DNA of 64,000 nt from Trebouxia sp. TZW2008 (taxonomy: Eukaryota; Chlorophyta; Trebouxiophyceae; Trebouxiales; Trebouxiaceae): contig BDIU01000361.1 of the NCBI GenBank assembly GCA_002118135.1, positions 143,280 to 207,279 of the forward strand, in the 5' to 3' direction. The position numbers were made by a program, and so were the translations under genes. The notes beneath the pieces were generated by a model that saw nothing but the letters and a program-made list of their open reading frames with translations, had not been told where the DNA came from and ran no database searches. Below are positions 41,173-56,100 of the stretch, piece by piece (within the stretch, counting starts at the first letter, position 1; each line of letters begins with the position of its first letter).

Positions 41173-44100
41173 TCAGCTGTCCGCCTCTTGTGAGGCCTTC
41201 AGCTTGGACAACGATGCTGCGTCAATCCCAAGCTGTGACGACAGCTCGCGCACAATGCTTTCGTACTCTTGACACTGCAGCTGCAGCTGGTGATGGTCAT
41301 ACTTCAGGTCCTCAATCTCGTCAAAGAAAGCTGGATCAAACGCACTGAGCTCTTCTCTCATGTCATTGTTTTCTGCCTCTACAATGCTCAGCTTCTCCCT
41401 GATGCAAAAAGCAGAGATGAACTGCGCTGTGCGTAAGCCACAGTACTGCACTTGCAAATCGTGCAGCACTGTGACAATGTGCCATCAGCATGCATCTTGT
41501 GATGCACACAGCGTCTGTAATTTTGTTAAGGATGAATGCTCGCCGCCACAGGCACGCAATCACACGCAAAGAAAATGTGCACGGTCAACGCTTGCCAAGT
41601 GCAGCGCTCCTTGCCTTACACATGAACAATTGGTATGCACGGCAGGGAGCACACCTGAGGGCTGCAATCTGTCCCGCCGCCTCCTCATCAAGAGCTCCTT
41701 CTGCCTCCTTCAGTTGCGCTACCTGCAGTCAGCTTCTGAATCAATTGCTCATGTCAAGCGCTGCACTGCTGCAGTCCACATCACCCTGATGCTAGATGCT
41801 GAACCCTTTGCCTGCCTCAATTGCGCTACCTGCCACCAGCTTACAAGTTGCTTGCACACAAGTGAAGAGCTGGTGCTACGCTGCAATGTTCACAGAAGCA
41901 TTGCTAGCATGCTGGCACCTTACATTGCAGAAGCTCAGCATGTACACTACATGTGTGCTCAACATCAAGACCAGGCATGATGCATTGGCACTTGCAGGCA
42001 GCTCACACAGAAAGTAGCATTCTCCGGAAGCTGAAGTAGGAAATGGAGCAGAGACATACTCAGCACTGAACAACTGATGCCTCTGCATTTCCAGACATGC
42101 CAGCTTTTGTTGATGTCCTAACATCACACGGTGTAATGCCTAACAAGCGATCTCAAGAGGTGTCCCTGATACTGCAGCAGCTGTTGCGCAAGGCAAAACA
42201 GACACTGACAACTCAGGAATGCCCTGGCTGCATGCAAGACAGGGTTGTGGCCTGGTTACATCCAGCATAATGTTGTCCAGGACAACTTTTGACGGCAATA
42301 CAACACCTTGCTAACAGAATGAAAGCAGGAATTACTGCTTCATGCAAAAGCAGGACCGACCTGTGCTTCCTTGTGCTGCAGGATGTTGCGCAGGCTCATC
42401 AACTCAGCAGCCTTACTCTCAGCAGCTGCTTGCAACTCCTCCACCTGTAACACCAAAATCAAGTCGATTGAGAAATCTCCTTCATTGGAAGTTTGAGTCT
42501 TGGCCTTGCTCTCAGCAGCCGCTTGCTCTTGGCAGCCGCTTGAGCTGCTGGTTGTGGGCAATATTGACACATGGTGAAGGCCTGGGCGCCTACTTGTATC
42601 CCCCAGATCACCAAAAAAAAGGCTTCTGACCACAAACAATGCCTGCTCTGCAAGGGCGTTTGCCTGCAGCTGCCCCTCCTCAGGGGCTTGACCTGCTTCT
42701 TGAGGGCATTTGTGACTCAGCGCGGCAGCTGTAATAAAATATCACCGGAGGAAGCAGTAAGTGCTCTTGACCAGAAACTCACCTGCTCTGTAAGGGCTTT
42801 TGCCTGCAGGTGCCCCTCCTGCAGGGGCTTGAGCTGCTTCTTGAGGGCAGTGTTGGCGGCCTGCAACTGCTGGCACCGCTGCTCCAGGCGATGCGCTTCT
42901 TCTTTGATGCCGGCAGCCAGGCGCGCCTCTTCTTCCAAGCTGCTGCAGCGCTTGCCCAGCTCCTTCTTCTTCTCCAGCATCTGCATGCGGCTTCAGTAAA
43001 TGACGGTGGTGACAGAGACACTACGCAGCAGTCATCTGCATGTACTTGGCAGTGCTGACTGCTGAATATATTTTGATGTCTGCTGTCATATGCACAGAAT
43101 TGCACAAGACAGCATTCACCTGCATTGGGTCCAGCACAACAGCAAACCACACTGCAACAATCACCTGCAGGTACTTGGCACTACTAGCTGCTGACCCACA
43201 TTCCTTCCTGCTGCAGTAGTCCTCACAGAACAAAATCACAAGGCGCTACTTACCTGCATAGCGCCTGACACGCAACAGAGGCACTCTGCAACAGTCACCT
43301 GCATGTACTTGGCACTGCTGACTGCTGACTCACACTCCTTCTTGCTGCGCTCCAGGGCACGCTGCAAGCCCTGAATGGTGTCCAGCAGGGTCTGCTTGGA
43401 CCCCTCCCCAACCCCCTTCTGACCCCCCTGTATGATCATCATATGCTTTGCACACTGTATACAGTCGTGAAAGTTGGCAACTCAGCATCCATGCGTCCAT
43501 ATGTATGACCAACAATCAGAGATGCAGGCGCTCACTGAGGGATTTGCAAGAGATGGCAGTCAAGGCAACCTGCTGTGCGATATCAGTGACAGCTTGTCAG
43601 ATTCACACTAGAGCTGCAGCATCTCGTCAGCCCATGGTGATGTGACAGTCTGGCATGACTTGCAAGACCATGGCAAAACTTTTGCACCCCACAGCCGGCA
43701 AGTTTGGGAGCGCTGCATAAGCATAGTAGTCACAGCATGGCAGTAAATTTGTTTCAAGCATCACAATACCTTGAAGTCAAAAGAGGGCTTTGCTGACAAC
43801 TGGCACATCCATTGTTAATTATGTGATCGCTACCTCATCCATGAGCGAGCTTGGTAATATATTGTACCTATACTAGGCTGCGCTTGTTTCGAATGCAGTC
43901 TCACACTGTGCATAAGACAAAGCACCTGGTCGTTGGGCTGTTGGGCGAGAAAGTCATCCAGGCGCTGCTGTGCACGCTGAGCCTTAGCTTCTGCCTGGCT
44001 GCGCTCCAGGCGGGCCTCCACAAGCTCTGACTCCTGAACGCTCACACATCAGCAACAGTGAACGTATTGCCGGGGCTCACTCACATGCATCTCGCATTCC

Positions 44101-47100
44101 TGCAGATACTCGAGTGGCAAATCAGAGTTGGCTGTGTTTGCATCAAGGTTTGGCTCCTGTAGGCAACCCCGGTGTACATGCAGGGGTCATAGCTTGACAG
44201 AAAACACAGGCAGCTGATGATTAATTTCATCCCAATGGTTTGCAGCGCGGAGGTGTCTCCCAGCAGACATATGGCCTCAACACGGCTGCTTATATCAGCA
44301 TTTGTGTCGTGCTTCAGTCACATTGTCATAAGTGTGATTGTTCACCTTGAATAGCAGCTGGTCCTGCAAGGGCATGTCAGAGGCTTCAGAGGGGGTATCC
44401 CCCTCCTTGATGGCGGGGCCTTGCTGGGGGATGGCCACCAGCTGGCGCTCCAGAGCATCACGCTGCTCCTCCAGTCCAGTAATCTTCTTCACCAGCTCCC
44501 TCACCTGTCACAGACAAGTGCTGTGGTGACGTAAGAAGTTTTGCTCCATTGCCCAGGGCACAGGGCTGCCAAGGAGACAGGGCTCTTGAAATCAGATTTG
44601 TCAGGCCTGTAATTGCTTTGGGTCACACAAGTCAACACACCATTGGCAAGGACGAGTGTCTTTGCCTTTATGGCTGCCTGCTCTGGGGGTATTCTGGGGT
44701 CTGTTTGGGGGTGCAGGGCCCCTGCAGCTGCTTCCTGACACAGGAAGCAACAACCTGATACCAATAGCAACAAAGTGATTGCAGGGGCGAGCATGACCTT
44801 CACTGCTATGAGTAACTGTTCTGGGGGCAACCCGTGGGTGGCCTTGAGGCGAGTCTGGGCCTGCAGCTGCTTCACACATAGCGACAAAGTGCAGACAAGA
44901 GCGTCACGTTGTCACCAAGAACAGTTGTGTTCTGCACTGCCCTAATTACCTGATCTGCGGGTACCCCCGGGGTGGCCTTGAGGCGGGTCTGGTTCTGCAG
45001 CTGCTTGATCAAGACGGCCTGACGAGCCAAGTCAGCTTGGGCCTGCTGCACCTGCTCACCCTTCCTCTGCTTCTGCCTCTCCAGCTGCTCCACTAAGCTG
45101 CTCTTCTCCTGCACAAGGATTTAGGTTGTCACGTGATAGCTATGCAATGCCTGAGTGCTAGTTATAAATGCAGGCAGTGGCTCGACCAGAAAACGCTCTG
45201 ACCATACTTGATGGTCTTGTATGCATGCCTCTCTGACTAGATCAGGTTTTCGCAACCGGATCGCTACTTCTGGTGATGTTTCCTATCTTCAGAGATGGGA
45301 CTGTTTTACATGGACTCCAGAAGACTATTCCACGAGCCAGTGCATTGAGAATTTCTGAGGCACGCACATGCAGCATTGTCCCAATTAGGCACCATCAACA
45401 AGACTGTTCAAGTAAGGCATTACAATTAGCAGCATGTGACAAGGTTTGCATGCTTTCAGGTGAAGTCACAGCATCCACAAGTCTCATACACCAGCAAACT
45501 GTTGCTGTCCAAATTAAATTTCAAAGCAGGTCTTTGGGTACCTTCAGCTTGGTTCTGAGGGTGTCCAGCCGCTTCTGCATCTTCTTCTTCTCCTCCCACT
45601 GCAGCAGACCAGGGTGACCCCCTAGCAGCTCACCAGGCGCCCCATTCTCATCTGCCTCGGCCTTTGCCCTAGCGCCCTCTGCCAGGGTTTGCAGTTCTGC
45701 CTTCTCAGCTTCAGACAGGTGCGATGCCATAGGGTTCATCCATTCCGGCCTGCTCGCAACGTCTGCCAGGGCTTCTGCCATGGGAGGGTTTGACGACAGC
45801 TTCTGAGGCAGCTGCTGCTCCTGCAAGGGCTGCTTGCTGGCAGCCTGCTTAGTCAGGTGATCTGACTCAGCCTGCTTCAGCTTGGCTTCCAGCAGATGGA
45901 CCTGCTGCTGAAGCTGCACAACTTCCTGCTGACTCTTTTCTGCCTGCAATACAGGCTACTGATTGGCAACAAGTCATGTGCAAAAGGCTGCTAATCTTAC
46001 AATAAATCTATGTATTATTACTGAAGCCAGCTCATGAGACATCAACCTCAGTGAAAAGCCGCTGTGTGCACAGCGTCGCGCAGTAGCACAGTATTACGCA
46101 TCACATGCTGATACTGTGGGACAGCTCAAAAAGGTGCAAGCTGACCTGCACCAGCTTGCTAGTCATGTCTTGAGTGCAAGCTGCTGCGGCACTTGCTTGG
46201 CTGGCCAGCTGCTGCTTCAGTTGCTGCTGTAGGCTGCGCCCTGACCGCTCCTCTTCTTCCAGCAGTTTCTGCATATCATTGGTATTACCAACTCAACGAA
46301 ACAATGATGGAAGACAGCAGATTGCTGCAGATGCTGTTGGAATACTGCATTTGATGTTCAGGCATGCTGTGCTCTTCAGCATGCAAATTCAGCAAAGTTC
46401 ACATTTTCCAGCAAGTTGTGTCAGCGATGAGCACGATTGCCTCAAGACCTGTTACAGTGCCCCGCGAACCTATCTGATTCTCCTACCAGGAAGGTCTCAA
46501 CAAGTTGGGCTTTTGCAGAACCACAACCAAGTTCTGATGCACTACATTGTCAGTTCGTGCCTGGAGGCCTTGAAGGTGCCCTTCCTTCTGCTGCAGGGCC
46601 AGCCCTGCCTCAGTTACGCCCCTCTCTGCCTCAGCTAATCTCCCTGCTAGTGCTGCATTCTCCGCTAGCAACTTACTCACTTCTACCTTGATTTGACTGT
46701 CCTGACCACCTGTGTTGGGAGTGGTGTCCTGACCATAGGCTGTAGCATCTTGTTGAGTGTCAGCTGCCTCTGTTGAAGCAGGTGCGGGTGAGTGGCTTGA
46801 GGGGGAAGGCGCAGTGGCTGCCAGCATGCTTTGGAACTGCAGCTCCTTTACCTGCAGCAAATGTACTCTCACATCAGGTGTTCCAGGCTGTGGGAGGGCT
46901 GCTGGCCCATATCAAGGGTGGTCTTGCCATGTATGTCAGCTGCCTCTGTTGATGCAGGTGCAGGTGAGTGGTGTGAAGGGGAAGGGGAAGAGGCAGGATG
47001 CCTTGAAGCTGCAGCTCCTCCACCTGCAGCAACAGTAACAAGGTCGCTCACACACTCGATATTCCGAAGTCTGTTTGGATGTGTAGGTGGCCGCTCTGAC

Positions 47101-50100
47101 TGCGTCAGCTGTGGCGTCATCGTGTGTGTCAGCTGCCTGTAGCGGTGAAGCTGAGTGGCTTAAGGGAGAGTGTCAAGAGGCCGCAAGCATGATCTGAGAC
47201 AGCAGCTCCTTCGCCTGCAATGAAAGGCACTGGGGCTTACACTTGCCAGATATTGGCTGTTACAGGCTTTGAAAGGATTGAGGATGACGTTGAGGCAATT
47301 TTGACAGTGTTTCTTTGAGCATGTGATGGGGTGCTGTGTCATGATTTGGTGCTGATGCTAGTTGCACATCTGCCTGCATGGCAGGTACAGGCAGATGGCA
47401 CGCAGGGCACAAGTTGGCCAGACAAGCTACAGATGCTTTTGCATGCTTCCCTGCGCACCTGGCATGGTCACGGAACCTCGCTAGCAAGCACGTCAAAATT
47501 GATACTGATGACGCTACAGGAGAGCTTGTGTATAAGCCTGACCTCAGCTTGCAGCTGCTGCACAGTTGCCTGCATCTGCGCCTTTGCTTCAAGCGCTGCC
47601 TGCATTGCTGCCTCAGATCTTGCCTGATCCTGGCGTGCAGTCTGTAGTGACATGGACGCCTGAGCTTGCTCATGATGAGCCCTTTGCAACAGTGCCTGAC
47701 CCTCCTGCTTGTCCTGCAGGGCTGTGTGCAGCAGCCCCTGTGTCTCTGCCTTATCCTTCAGGGCTGTTTGCAGCAGACCCTGTGTCTCTGCCTTGTCCTT
47801 CAGGGCTGTTTGCAGCAGCCTGTTGGTTTCAGCCTTGTCCTTGAGGGCTGTTTGCAGCTGCTGCTGGCCTTTGTCACCTTCATTCTGCCTGCAATGGTAC
47901 AACGGTGTCACTACCCAAGGTATGCAGCGTAAGATACAAGTCACAGTTTAGCCACCAGGGTGTGACAGTTGGCAATGTGCAACTGAAGCAGCCAATGTGA
48001 TGCGCAAAGGTCAGTTGATCTCTGAAGGTGTGCACAAGCAGCTTTCATGGGCAGGGTTTTGTAGTCAAACTTGACAGATCAGCAGTTTGCATTATGGTCC
48101 AAGCCAATAGAAATCAACAAGTCTGTTGTCTTGGGTCAACACAAAGGCAGCAGAAGGAAAGGCCAAATGTATCCCATCATGGCGCTGTGAACAGAAGCAA
48201 TTTGTGCGCTATCTTCAGAACAGCAAGCAGTAGGTTTGAAGAAGAACTCAAAACAGATGAGCCTCAAGGTGTCATCTGACAATTTTTAGCTTACAGGATG
48301 TGGATGAGCTTGCTGCTGCGTGATGCTGCAAGGCAGTGCAGACATAGTTATGCCAGCTGGCAGCAGAACAACAGGGCTGATGATGTCACCTGGCGTTTTC
48401 AGCCTGCAGAGCATGGATGAGCTTTGCCTCCAACTGCTGCATGTTTCCACGCAATTGACCCAGCTTGGCATCCTTGGCTGCCGCTGCTAGAGCCTGCCGC
48501 CGCTGCTGACTCCGCTCTGCCTGCAAATCAGCCCAAAGTTTGCGACCATGCTGACTCTGCATGCTTGGATCACTGCTTCCTGGACATGCGGCAGGGGCAC
48601 TTGTGCTTGGCTTGACTGTGTTTGCATGGCTTTGACTTGCAGCAGCGTTCAATTTGTGTCGGGCGTGTGCAGCAGACTGCCATCATAGAGGGCTCTGTGC
48701 TTCATGATGAACCACGAATCCCAAGATTCTATGCCAATATGCATGCATGATTTACACAGGAGCATGATGTGGATGCAGACCTGCTGTGCTGCCTGTAGGC
48801 GAGTTGCGAGGGTGGTGCACTGCTGCTGCCGCTCCTGCACATGCTGCTGCAGCTGTCCCACCTTCCACTCATACTCAGCCTGCAACACAGCTCTTTACTT
48901 TCAGCATGAAAATGCACCATGCACATGTGGACATCAGTGGCACAACATGGTTGATGTAACTTTAGTCTGCTCTGACAAACAGGGTCGATAAGTGTTAGCC
49001 CCTGCTGCGCATTGACTGCATGTGAGAATGATATGGGGACTAATGACCAGCCTTGTCAGCTTCTCAAAGCGTCACAGATGCGGCAGGCCACGCCACCTGT
49101 GACAAATGGTGACAGCTTCTGAACAGCTCTATTCTGAACAGCCTGACTCATGCTCATTCAAAGTCATTCAAACTGTCAAGTCCCTGTCACAAATGCACTA
49201 TGATCTGTACTCTGTGCCAGGGATCAACTCTGTCCAAAGCTCAAGAGTCATGCTTGAGGGTGTTGAGACACAATCTGAAGAAGCCACGGCAGCTTCACTT
49301 GCAGTACTGGCAAATGCTGACCTGCAACTGTCGTTGGCGTGCTTGACATGCGTCCCGGTCCTGTGTCAGCTGATTCACCAGGTGGGTCAGGTGGGTGAGG
49401 CGAGGGCTGCTGTCAAAGGCCCTGCTCTGTGCTGGGGCCTGACTGCCTGCCTTCAATGCCTGCAAGACATTTTGCAATGACAATTGTTGTGAGCACACCT
49501 GCTGACTTACCAGGTTGGTCAGGTGTAAGAGGCAGGGCCTGCTGTCAGGGGCCCTGCATTAAAGCCTGGCTGCCTGCCTTTGGTGCCTGCAGGGCAATTT
49601 GCAATCAGGGCAGATCAGTGTTTGCATACAATTTGCTGTCTCTGTACGCATTTGGCAGGGTCGCAGAACCTGATTGTCAAGCATATGTATGAGGCTGCCA
49701 AGAGTCAGGGCATGCCATGAGTGCCTACAGGGCCTTTCAGCGGTGCAGGCATGTCAGCCGCATATGTGCTGGTGGTCATTGCTGTTGAAAGTGTCAGAGT
49801 GCTTCTGAGACTAGACTTTTCCTTGCTGAGGAGATGCTGCTGTGACGACAGACTGCATTTGCTGTCACCTGCGCATACTGCTGTTCTTGCAGCTACAGTT
49901 CTGCGTCATGCCTAGATTTGAACGCCGCTACAGTGACAGGACGTAGTCATGGTCACCTGCACATGCCTCTCATCCTGCAGCTGCAGCTGCAGAGTCAGCT
50001 GCTCCAGCTGATCTTGAAGAGCTGCCACCTCACTGGCACTGCGATTGCGCACCGCCTGCACTTGTCGCTTCCCATCTTCTACTTCACCTGACTTGGCTGC

Positions 50101-53100
50101 CAGCTGGTTGTGCAGATCCTGAATGGTGGCCTGCGCCAAAGCCTGCACCTGCACAAACACAAGGACATCTGTAATAGCTGCGCCACAAGAAGAATAAGGA
50201 TGCACCTGCACAATGAGGACATGTTTTCCTGATAAGAATTGATAAGATTCAGTCAAACATTGCATGACAAAGAGGGATGATGAAACAGCCCAGGCATGAT
50301 CTCAACAACAGCAACTGCGCCGCAACGCCTAACACAGAATTTTCTGCGGATCATACCCCAGCACAGCCTTGTTGTTCACTCCGCTTGCCCAACACCTTTC
50401 TGTTGAGCAACCCCTGAGGCTTGCAAATCTGCCAACACTCACACCAAACAGCACAGCACAGCACAGCACGCAAAGCACAGCACAGCACACCTGTTCCAGT
50501 GCTGCGCCTTCATGCTGCGGTTCAGCAGGCTCAGCCAGGGCTCTCTGCCTTTGCTCACACACCTGCTGCAGCAGCTGCTTGTGCTGCTGCCTCAGGTGGT
50601 GCAGGGTGGAAGCTTGGTTACTCAGCTGGTGATTGGCCTGCGCCAGCTGTTCCTTGAAGGCCTCTGTTTCTAACCTTGACTGCCGCACCTGCTCCACCTG
50701 GCACACAGCGTAAAACATGCATTTATTTGTTGTAGAAGTTCACAGGTGATGTGAAATGTCTTCAGCACCTCAGTTCTCCCTATCCTATCTGATACACAAC
50801 ATTTTGCTGCTACTGAAATGAAGGCAGGACAGGATGCTGGTAGCACTACAAACTTGCTGTTCATTCAGATTTCTTGGCAAGGGTTTCAAGTGCTGGATGC
50901 ATAGCAGCGCATAGCAACTTGTCACAAAGGGCTGAAGCAAACAACATAAGAGGGAATTGATCATTGCTAAGCTGCTCATGTGCTGTGTCCATACATGCAA
51001 AGCAGTGGGATGACAGACCTGGGCAAGCAGCACATTGCGAGTGGTTGCCTGCATTGTCTTTCCTGCCGCCCTTTCCTCTTCTTGTCGAGTTTTCTCTTGA
51101 CCAACAGCCCTTTGTGCTGCATGTGTCTCAGCTGCTTCAAGCCTGACTTGCATCTCGGTCAACTTCGCATCCTGAGTGCTGAGTGAGGTCTGCAGGTCAT
51201 GAGTCATGGCCTCCAGCTCCACGCAGCGCTTCTCGGCCTGCACAGCTTTGGACGTTCAAAAATAACAGCTTGCTGAAACAAGCAGCAATTCAGGGTCGTC
51301 AGGTGTGACATAAACAAGATACAGGCATGCTTTAAAGGACACTGGCACAGTCTTGAAAGCACCTGGAACCCACTCCATACTTACTCCAGATGCCTATGTG
51401 CAACCATGAGACAGTTTGCTCAAGCAGTTAGAACTGCAGCACGATACATGATCCTGGCTCACCAACACGTCCTAAGCATTGCACCACATGTGTGATGTCA
51501 TTGAGCACACAACATGGTGTTTAGCTCAACAATCTTGGTTCTGCAACTTGCTGGTGAAGAGCTAAAACGCAAAAAAGCACATATGGCTGAGCAGATTGGC
51601 CCAAGCATGCCTGACTCTGGGTCTTCTGCTTAAGACAGGTCAGATACTGACGCCTGATGTTTGCTGTACTCTGGAGTTGCACACAGATCTCAAACTTATG
51701 CCTGATGTTTGCCACACTGCATAGTGTGCAGAGATCACAAATCAATGCCTGATATTTGCCGTGCTCCAAAGCAGCATGCTGAGCCAGTGCCCAATCTTCT
51801 TGCTCAGCCAGCCTGCCCTCAAGGGCCCTCAGGGCTTCTTCAAGGCTGGTGCCCTTGGCCCTGAGGGTTGCTTCTGTCCTGGATAGCTTAGCATTCTCCA
51901 GCCGCAGCTGTAGGGTTCTGTCTGTCTGTGCGTCAACAAGGTCATTCTGACTTGCTCTCTGCACGCACAGACACGTTCTACTGTTGGCTATGGGTCTTAG
52001 AAGCCAATGCTGCTGCTGAGTCTGGGCTAAATTTGCTGCCAGGTCTAATGGCACTGTGAAACCTGTGTGCTGTTGCCGTCGCTTTGACAGGAAATTGTCT
52101 GTAGAGGTGGTCCTGCTGACTTCAGCAAGCTTGACAATTCTGGAGGGAACATCATACTTCCTGTAAATTGAGCCCTGACAACCTTTATTGCTACTTGCAC
52201 ATACATTCACAGCCTGCACAATTGCCAGCTTGCGCAACAGAACTCTGGTCCACTTCCAGATCAAAGTCAAGAGCACGTGTCTCATGTCATGTGACACTGC
52301 CGTACCTGACTCTGCAACATATGCTGCAGCTTGCTGTCAGCCTCATTTCTGGCCTCTTCTGCAGCCAAGAGCCTTTGAGACAGGATCTGTGCTTGCTCTG
52401 CCAGGGTAGTGTTGCAACTACTGAGATCAGTCATCTTGCGCAGCCATGTGTCTGCCTTATAGACAGGAATCTGGCCGGCTAGAGCGGCTTCGTGTGCAGC
52501 TGTGGCTTGCAAGCATTGGTTCTTCTGCCACCTATATGAGGTACAAGATTGTCGCGAGCTTTCACATGTTCTACATACATTGCAGTGGCAGATGAATCCC
52601 AAATCTTGCTTGTCACTATGGTGAGGCACACTTCAACGTCAGTTGTTGCAAATGCTGTGAGCACTACAGCTTTTTGCAAGGCATAACACACGTAGGCCAC
52701 CTGTAGAGTACCAATTGGCTGGCCAGCAAGGCAGTTAAGCACAGGCGCAGGTGACAAACCTTCAGGAGACGAGCCTCACCTCAGCTTGATGTGAGTGACT
52801 GACAGGTTGGCCTCTGTGCGAGCCAGCTTGTGAGACAGGCGCTGGTTGTCATCTTGCAAGCTGCTGCACTCTGCCTCTAACTGAGTCTCACTGCCCTGAG
52901 CCATCACCAGCTTGCGCCTGCAACGTTCATTTCTCATCTTAGTGAAGCATTCTCCAATATTGCCCTTTCAGCCTCTCACAAAGGAAAGTAGGGCTGCACC
53001 GTTGTGAGCCAAGTTTCTGGTAAGAGTTGCTTTGAACCAGACATGAAACACATCACAGTGAGAGTTTTTGCATTGTCATCTGCATCTTGCTGAGCTGTGT

Positions 53101-56100
53101 CTGTTTGGGCCTATATGAACGTCACCAGTCAGCGATAGCAGCAATGTCTGGCAGCCCTTGACCTGGATCATACTATGAATGCAGCACATAAGGTCATCAC
53201 ACATCCTGGCCGTTAGCTTGACTAGAGCATGATCAATAAAGCAGGACAGGTGGCTGCAGTAATGCATTCTAACTGTCAGCAGCAGTCAATGCCAGAATTA
53301 CTTGCCTAAGATGAGTCAATTCAGCTTGCATGTCAGCCAAGGACTCTGGGGCAGAGCTGACAGCTTGGGCCTGCCTCAGGGCATTTCTCAGAGCAGCCCC
53401 TTCAGCATGTCTGGTTTTGCTTTCAGTCTGGGTCAGCTGCAAGCATCAGAACGCTTGAGCAGTGATTGCAACAACTCAGCATGATCCGGTATGATGTGAT
53501 GCGGCGCACTCATTCAAACATGCAGAGTGCAATGCAGAACTCGTGTAGGTGCTAGATGATCCAACAGACCAGCGCATGCATTTGAGAGGGGTTTGTATGC
53601 ACAGCTTTGGGACATGCCCTGCAGCACTACAGCTTCGGAAACCACACATGCATGCACTACATGGCCTTGCTCTGTCTGGTAGCTGAATGAAAAGCTACTG
53701 GGCCACTGGTCAAGAGAAGCAGCAACAGCTCTAGCAAAGGTCTCATATTGCCCTCTCACATGGTTAAACTTCAGAGATTGACCTAGCGCATGGTTGCTAT
53801 TTTTGTGGGTTGACATGCAACTGTGCAGGCATGTACTGTACCAAAGCTCCTGCTAAAACCAATCACACAGTACACAAGCTGTCAAAAGGCAATCACCTTG
53901 AGCTGAAGGGTGGCGTGCGCCGCAGCATCCTTGTGAGATTGGAGCTGTTTTTGAGCATGTGCGGATGCCTGCTCTGCTGCATTCACCCGCTGCCATAGCT
54001 CATGCACCTCCTCATAGCAAGCACCTCCCTGAAAGCAGCGACAGCACATTTGGGAATATTTCTTGATGGCTCACAGTGTGGGGAGTCTGGTGCATGCTGC
54101 GTCACGAGGTGCAATGAGGTTGCACCTGTGCAGCTGCCTGCTCCACTGTGCTCACCCACTGTCACAGCTTATGCATTACCTCATAGCAAGCGCCTCCCTG
54201 CAAGCAGTGACAGCACATCTGGGCATAGTGCTTGATGGCTCACAGGGTCAGAATCTGGTGCATGTTGTGTTGTGAGATGCAGGGTGAGGCAGTGCATTTG
54301 CACAGACATTGCGCATTCATTGCTGTCAGTGCTGATGCCATGCAAAGGACTTGCCGTTGTATGCTATCATACAAGTCCCAGCGGGTCAAGCGGTGGCTCC
54401 AGCTACAATATATGAGGCAGTTGGCACTACTACAACATGAAGCACACTTCGCAACTGCTGAAGACAGGTGCCAACATGCAGCGCTGTGGCAGGCATAGGT
54501 TTTAGGTCATCTGCATTTCAGTGCCTGCTGTGAAAGAATGTTGCAGACTTTGCTATTGTTCATGTGAAGCTTGGCGGTTTTCATGCACTCACCTTGACTT
54601 CATTGCCCGTGTTGCAAGAATGCTGTGCATATGTCCTGCTGTGTTTTTTTCACAGCATCTTACCTCATAGTGCTTCTGTAGACTCTGGTGGTCTTGATGA
54701 GCCTGGTGCAACTGGGCAGACAGCAGTGCTAGGTGCGCCTCTGCCTGCTCCAGGGTGTGGTGCCCTTGCTCCCTGCCCTGCTCAGCCAACCGCTCCTGCT
54801 GCTCTGCCCTGTCTGCCCTCCTGCATTCCTCAACACTGCATCAGCTTGTTTTGCCGCTGTTGTGCTTGACTGTTTGTCATGTTTGCATTGCTGCAATCAG
54901 GCAGACAGCAGTGCTAGGTGTGCCTCTGCTTGCTCCAGGGTGTGTTGCGCCGTTATTCTGCCCTGCTCAGCCAACTGCTCCTGCTGCTCTGCTCTGTCTG
55001 CCCTCCTGCACTTATCAATACTACATCAGAATCACGGCAACATCTCTTTGGCTGCAACAGTTGCAGCTGGGCAGTTCAGTAGGCTAATTGCGCCTCTCTG
55101 CTCTGGGGTATGTTGCCCGTGCTTTCTGCCCAGCTCAGCCAATCGCTCCTGCTGCTCTGCCCTGTCTGCGCTCCTGCATATGTTAGCACTGCATCAGCTT
55201 ATTGTGCAACATCTTGTTGGCTGCAAAGTTGTAGCTGAGCAGTTGCGTAGGCTGAGCACAGTTGTGCTTGCTCTAGGGGTTGTTGGCCCTGTGTTCTGCT
55301 TTGCTCAGGCAAATGCTTCTGCTGCTCTGCCCTGTCCGCCCTCCTGCACTTGCCTTTTGCATCAGCTTGCTGTGCCAAGCTTTGATTGGTTACAGTGGTG
55401 CAGGGGGGCAGTAAGTTGAGCCAAGACAAGGCTTTGGCCTGCTACAGGATTACACAGTCACTGACGGTTTGTTTCCAACCTGATAGCTCAGTCCTATTGC
55501 CAGTCATCATGACAAAGTTTGATTGCAGGATAAAGCACCAAGATGGATCACATAGCTGGACTATGCTAGCCACACAGAGATTGGACGATGATATGCTCCA
55601 TGCCAAGAATTGCCACAAGTGACTGAAGGGCACGTAGGGCAGATACGGTGTATTTTTGGAACGCAGGATGCAACTGCAATCCTGCATTGAAAACGCAGTG
55701 ATACTTTGGATAGGGACAATTCAACAGGAAGCCAAGTTTCTTTGGAACAACAGCAGCCATAACATCAAGAGTTTACTGCAAAATTAGATGGGAGACCTGA
55801 GAGCAGCAGCCAAGCTGACTTGCCCCTCCACCAGGTCCTTCACTAAGGCTGGTTCCAGTGTTGCCTCCACTGCCAGCCCCTTGGCCCCATCATCTTGTCC
55901 CAACAAGCTATCGAGCTGCTTCTGCTGAATCCTGCGGCAGGGGCGCAGGCTGTCATTGGCTGCAAGGTATGTTGACAAGGCTAGAGAGCACTGATCCAGG
56001 TGCCTAGATATGACCAGTCAGGAGATAGTCTGTAGAAGCGCACGAGCAAGCTGTCTGAAATTACTCTTCTGCTAGGCTGGCGTGTGCAGATGACAATTGG

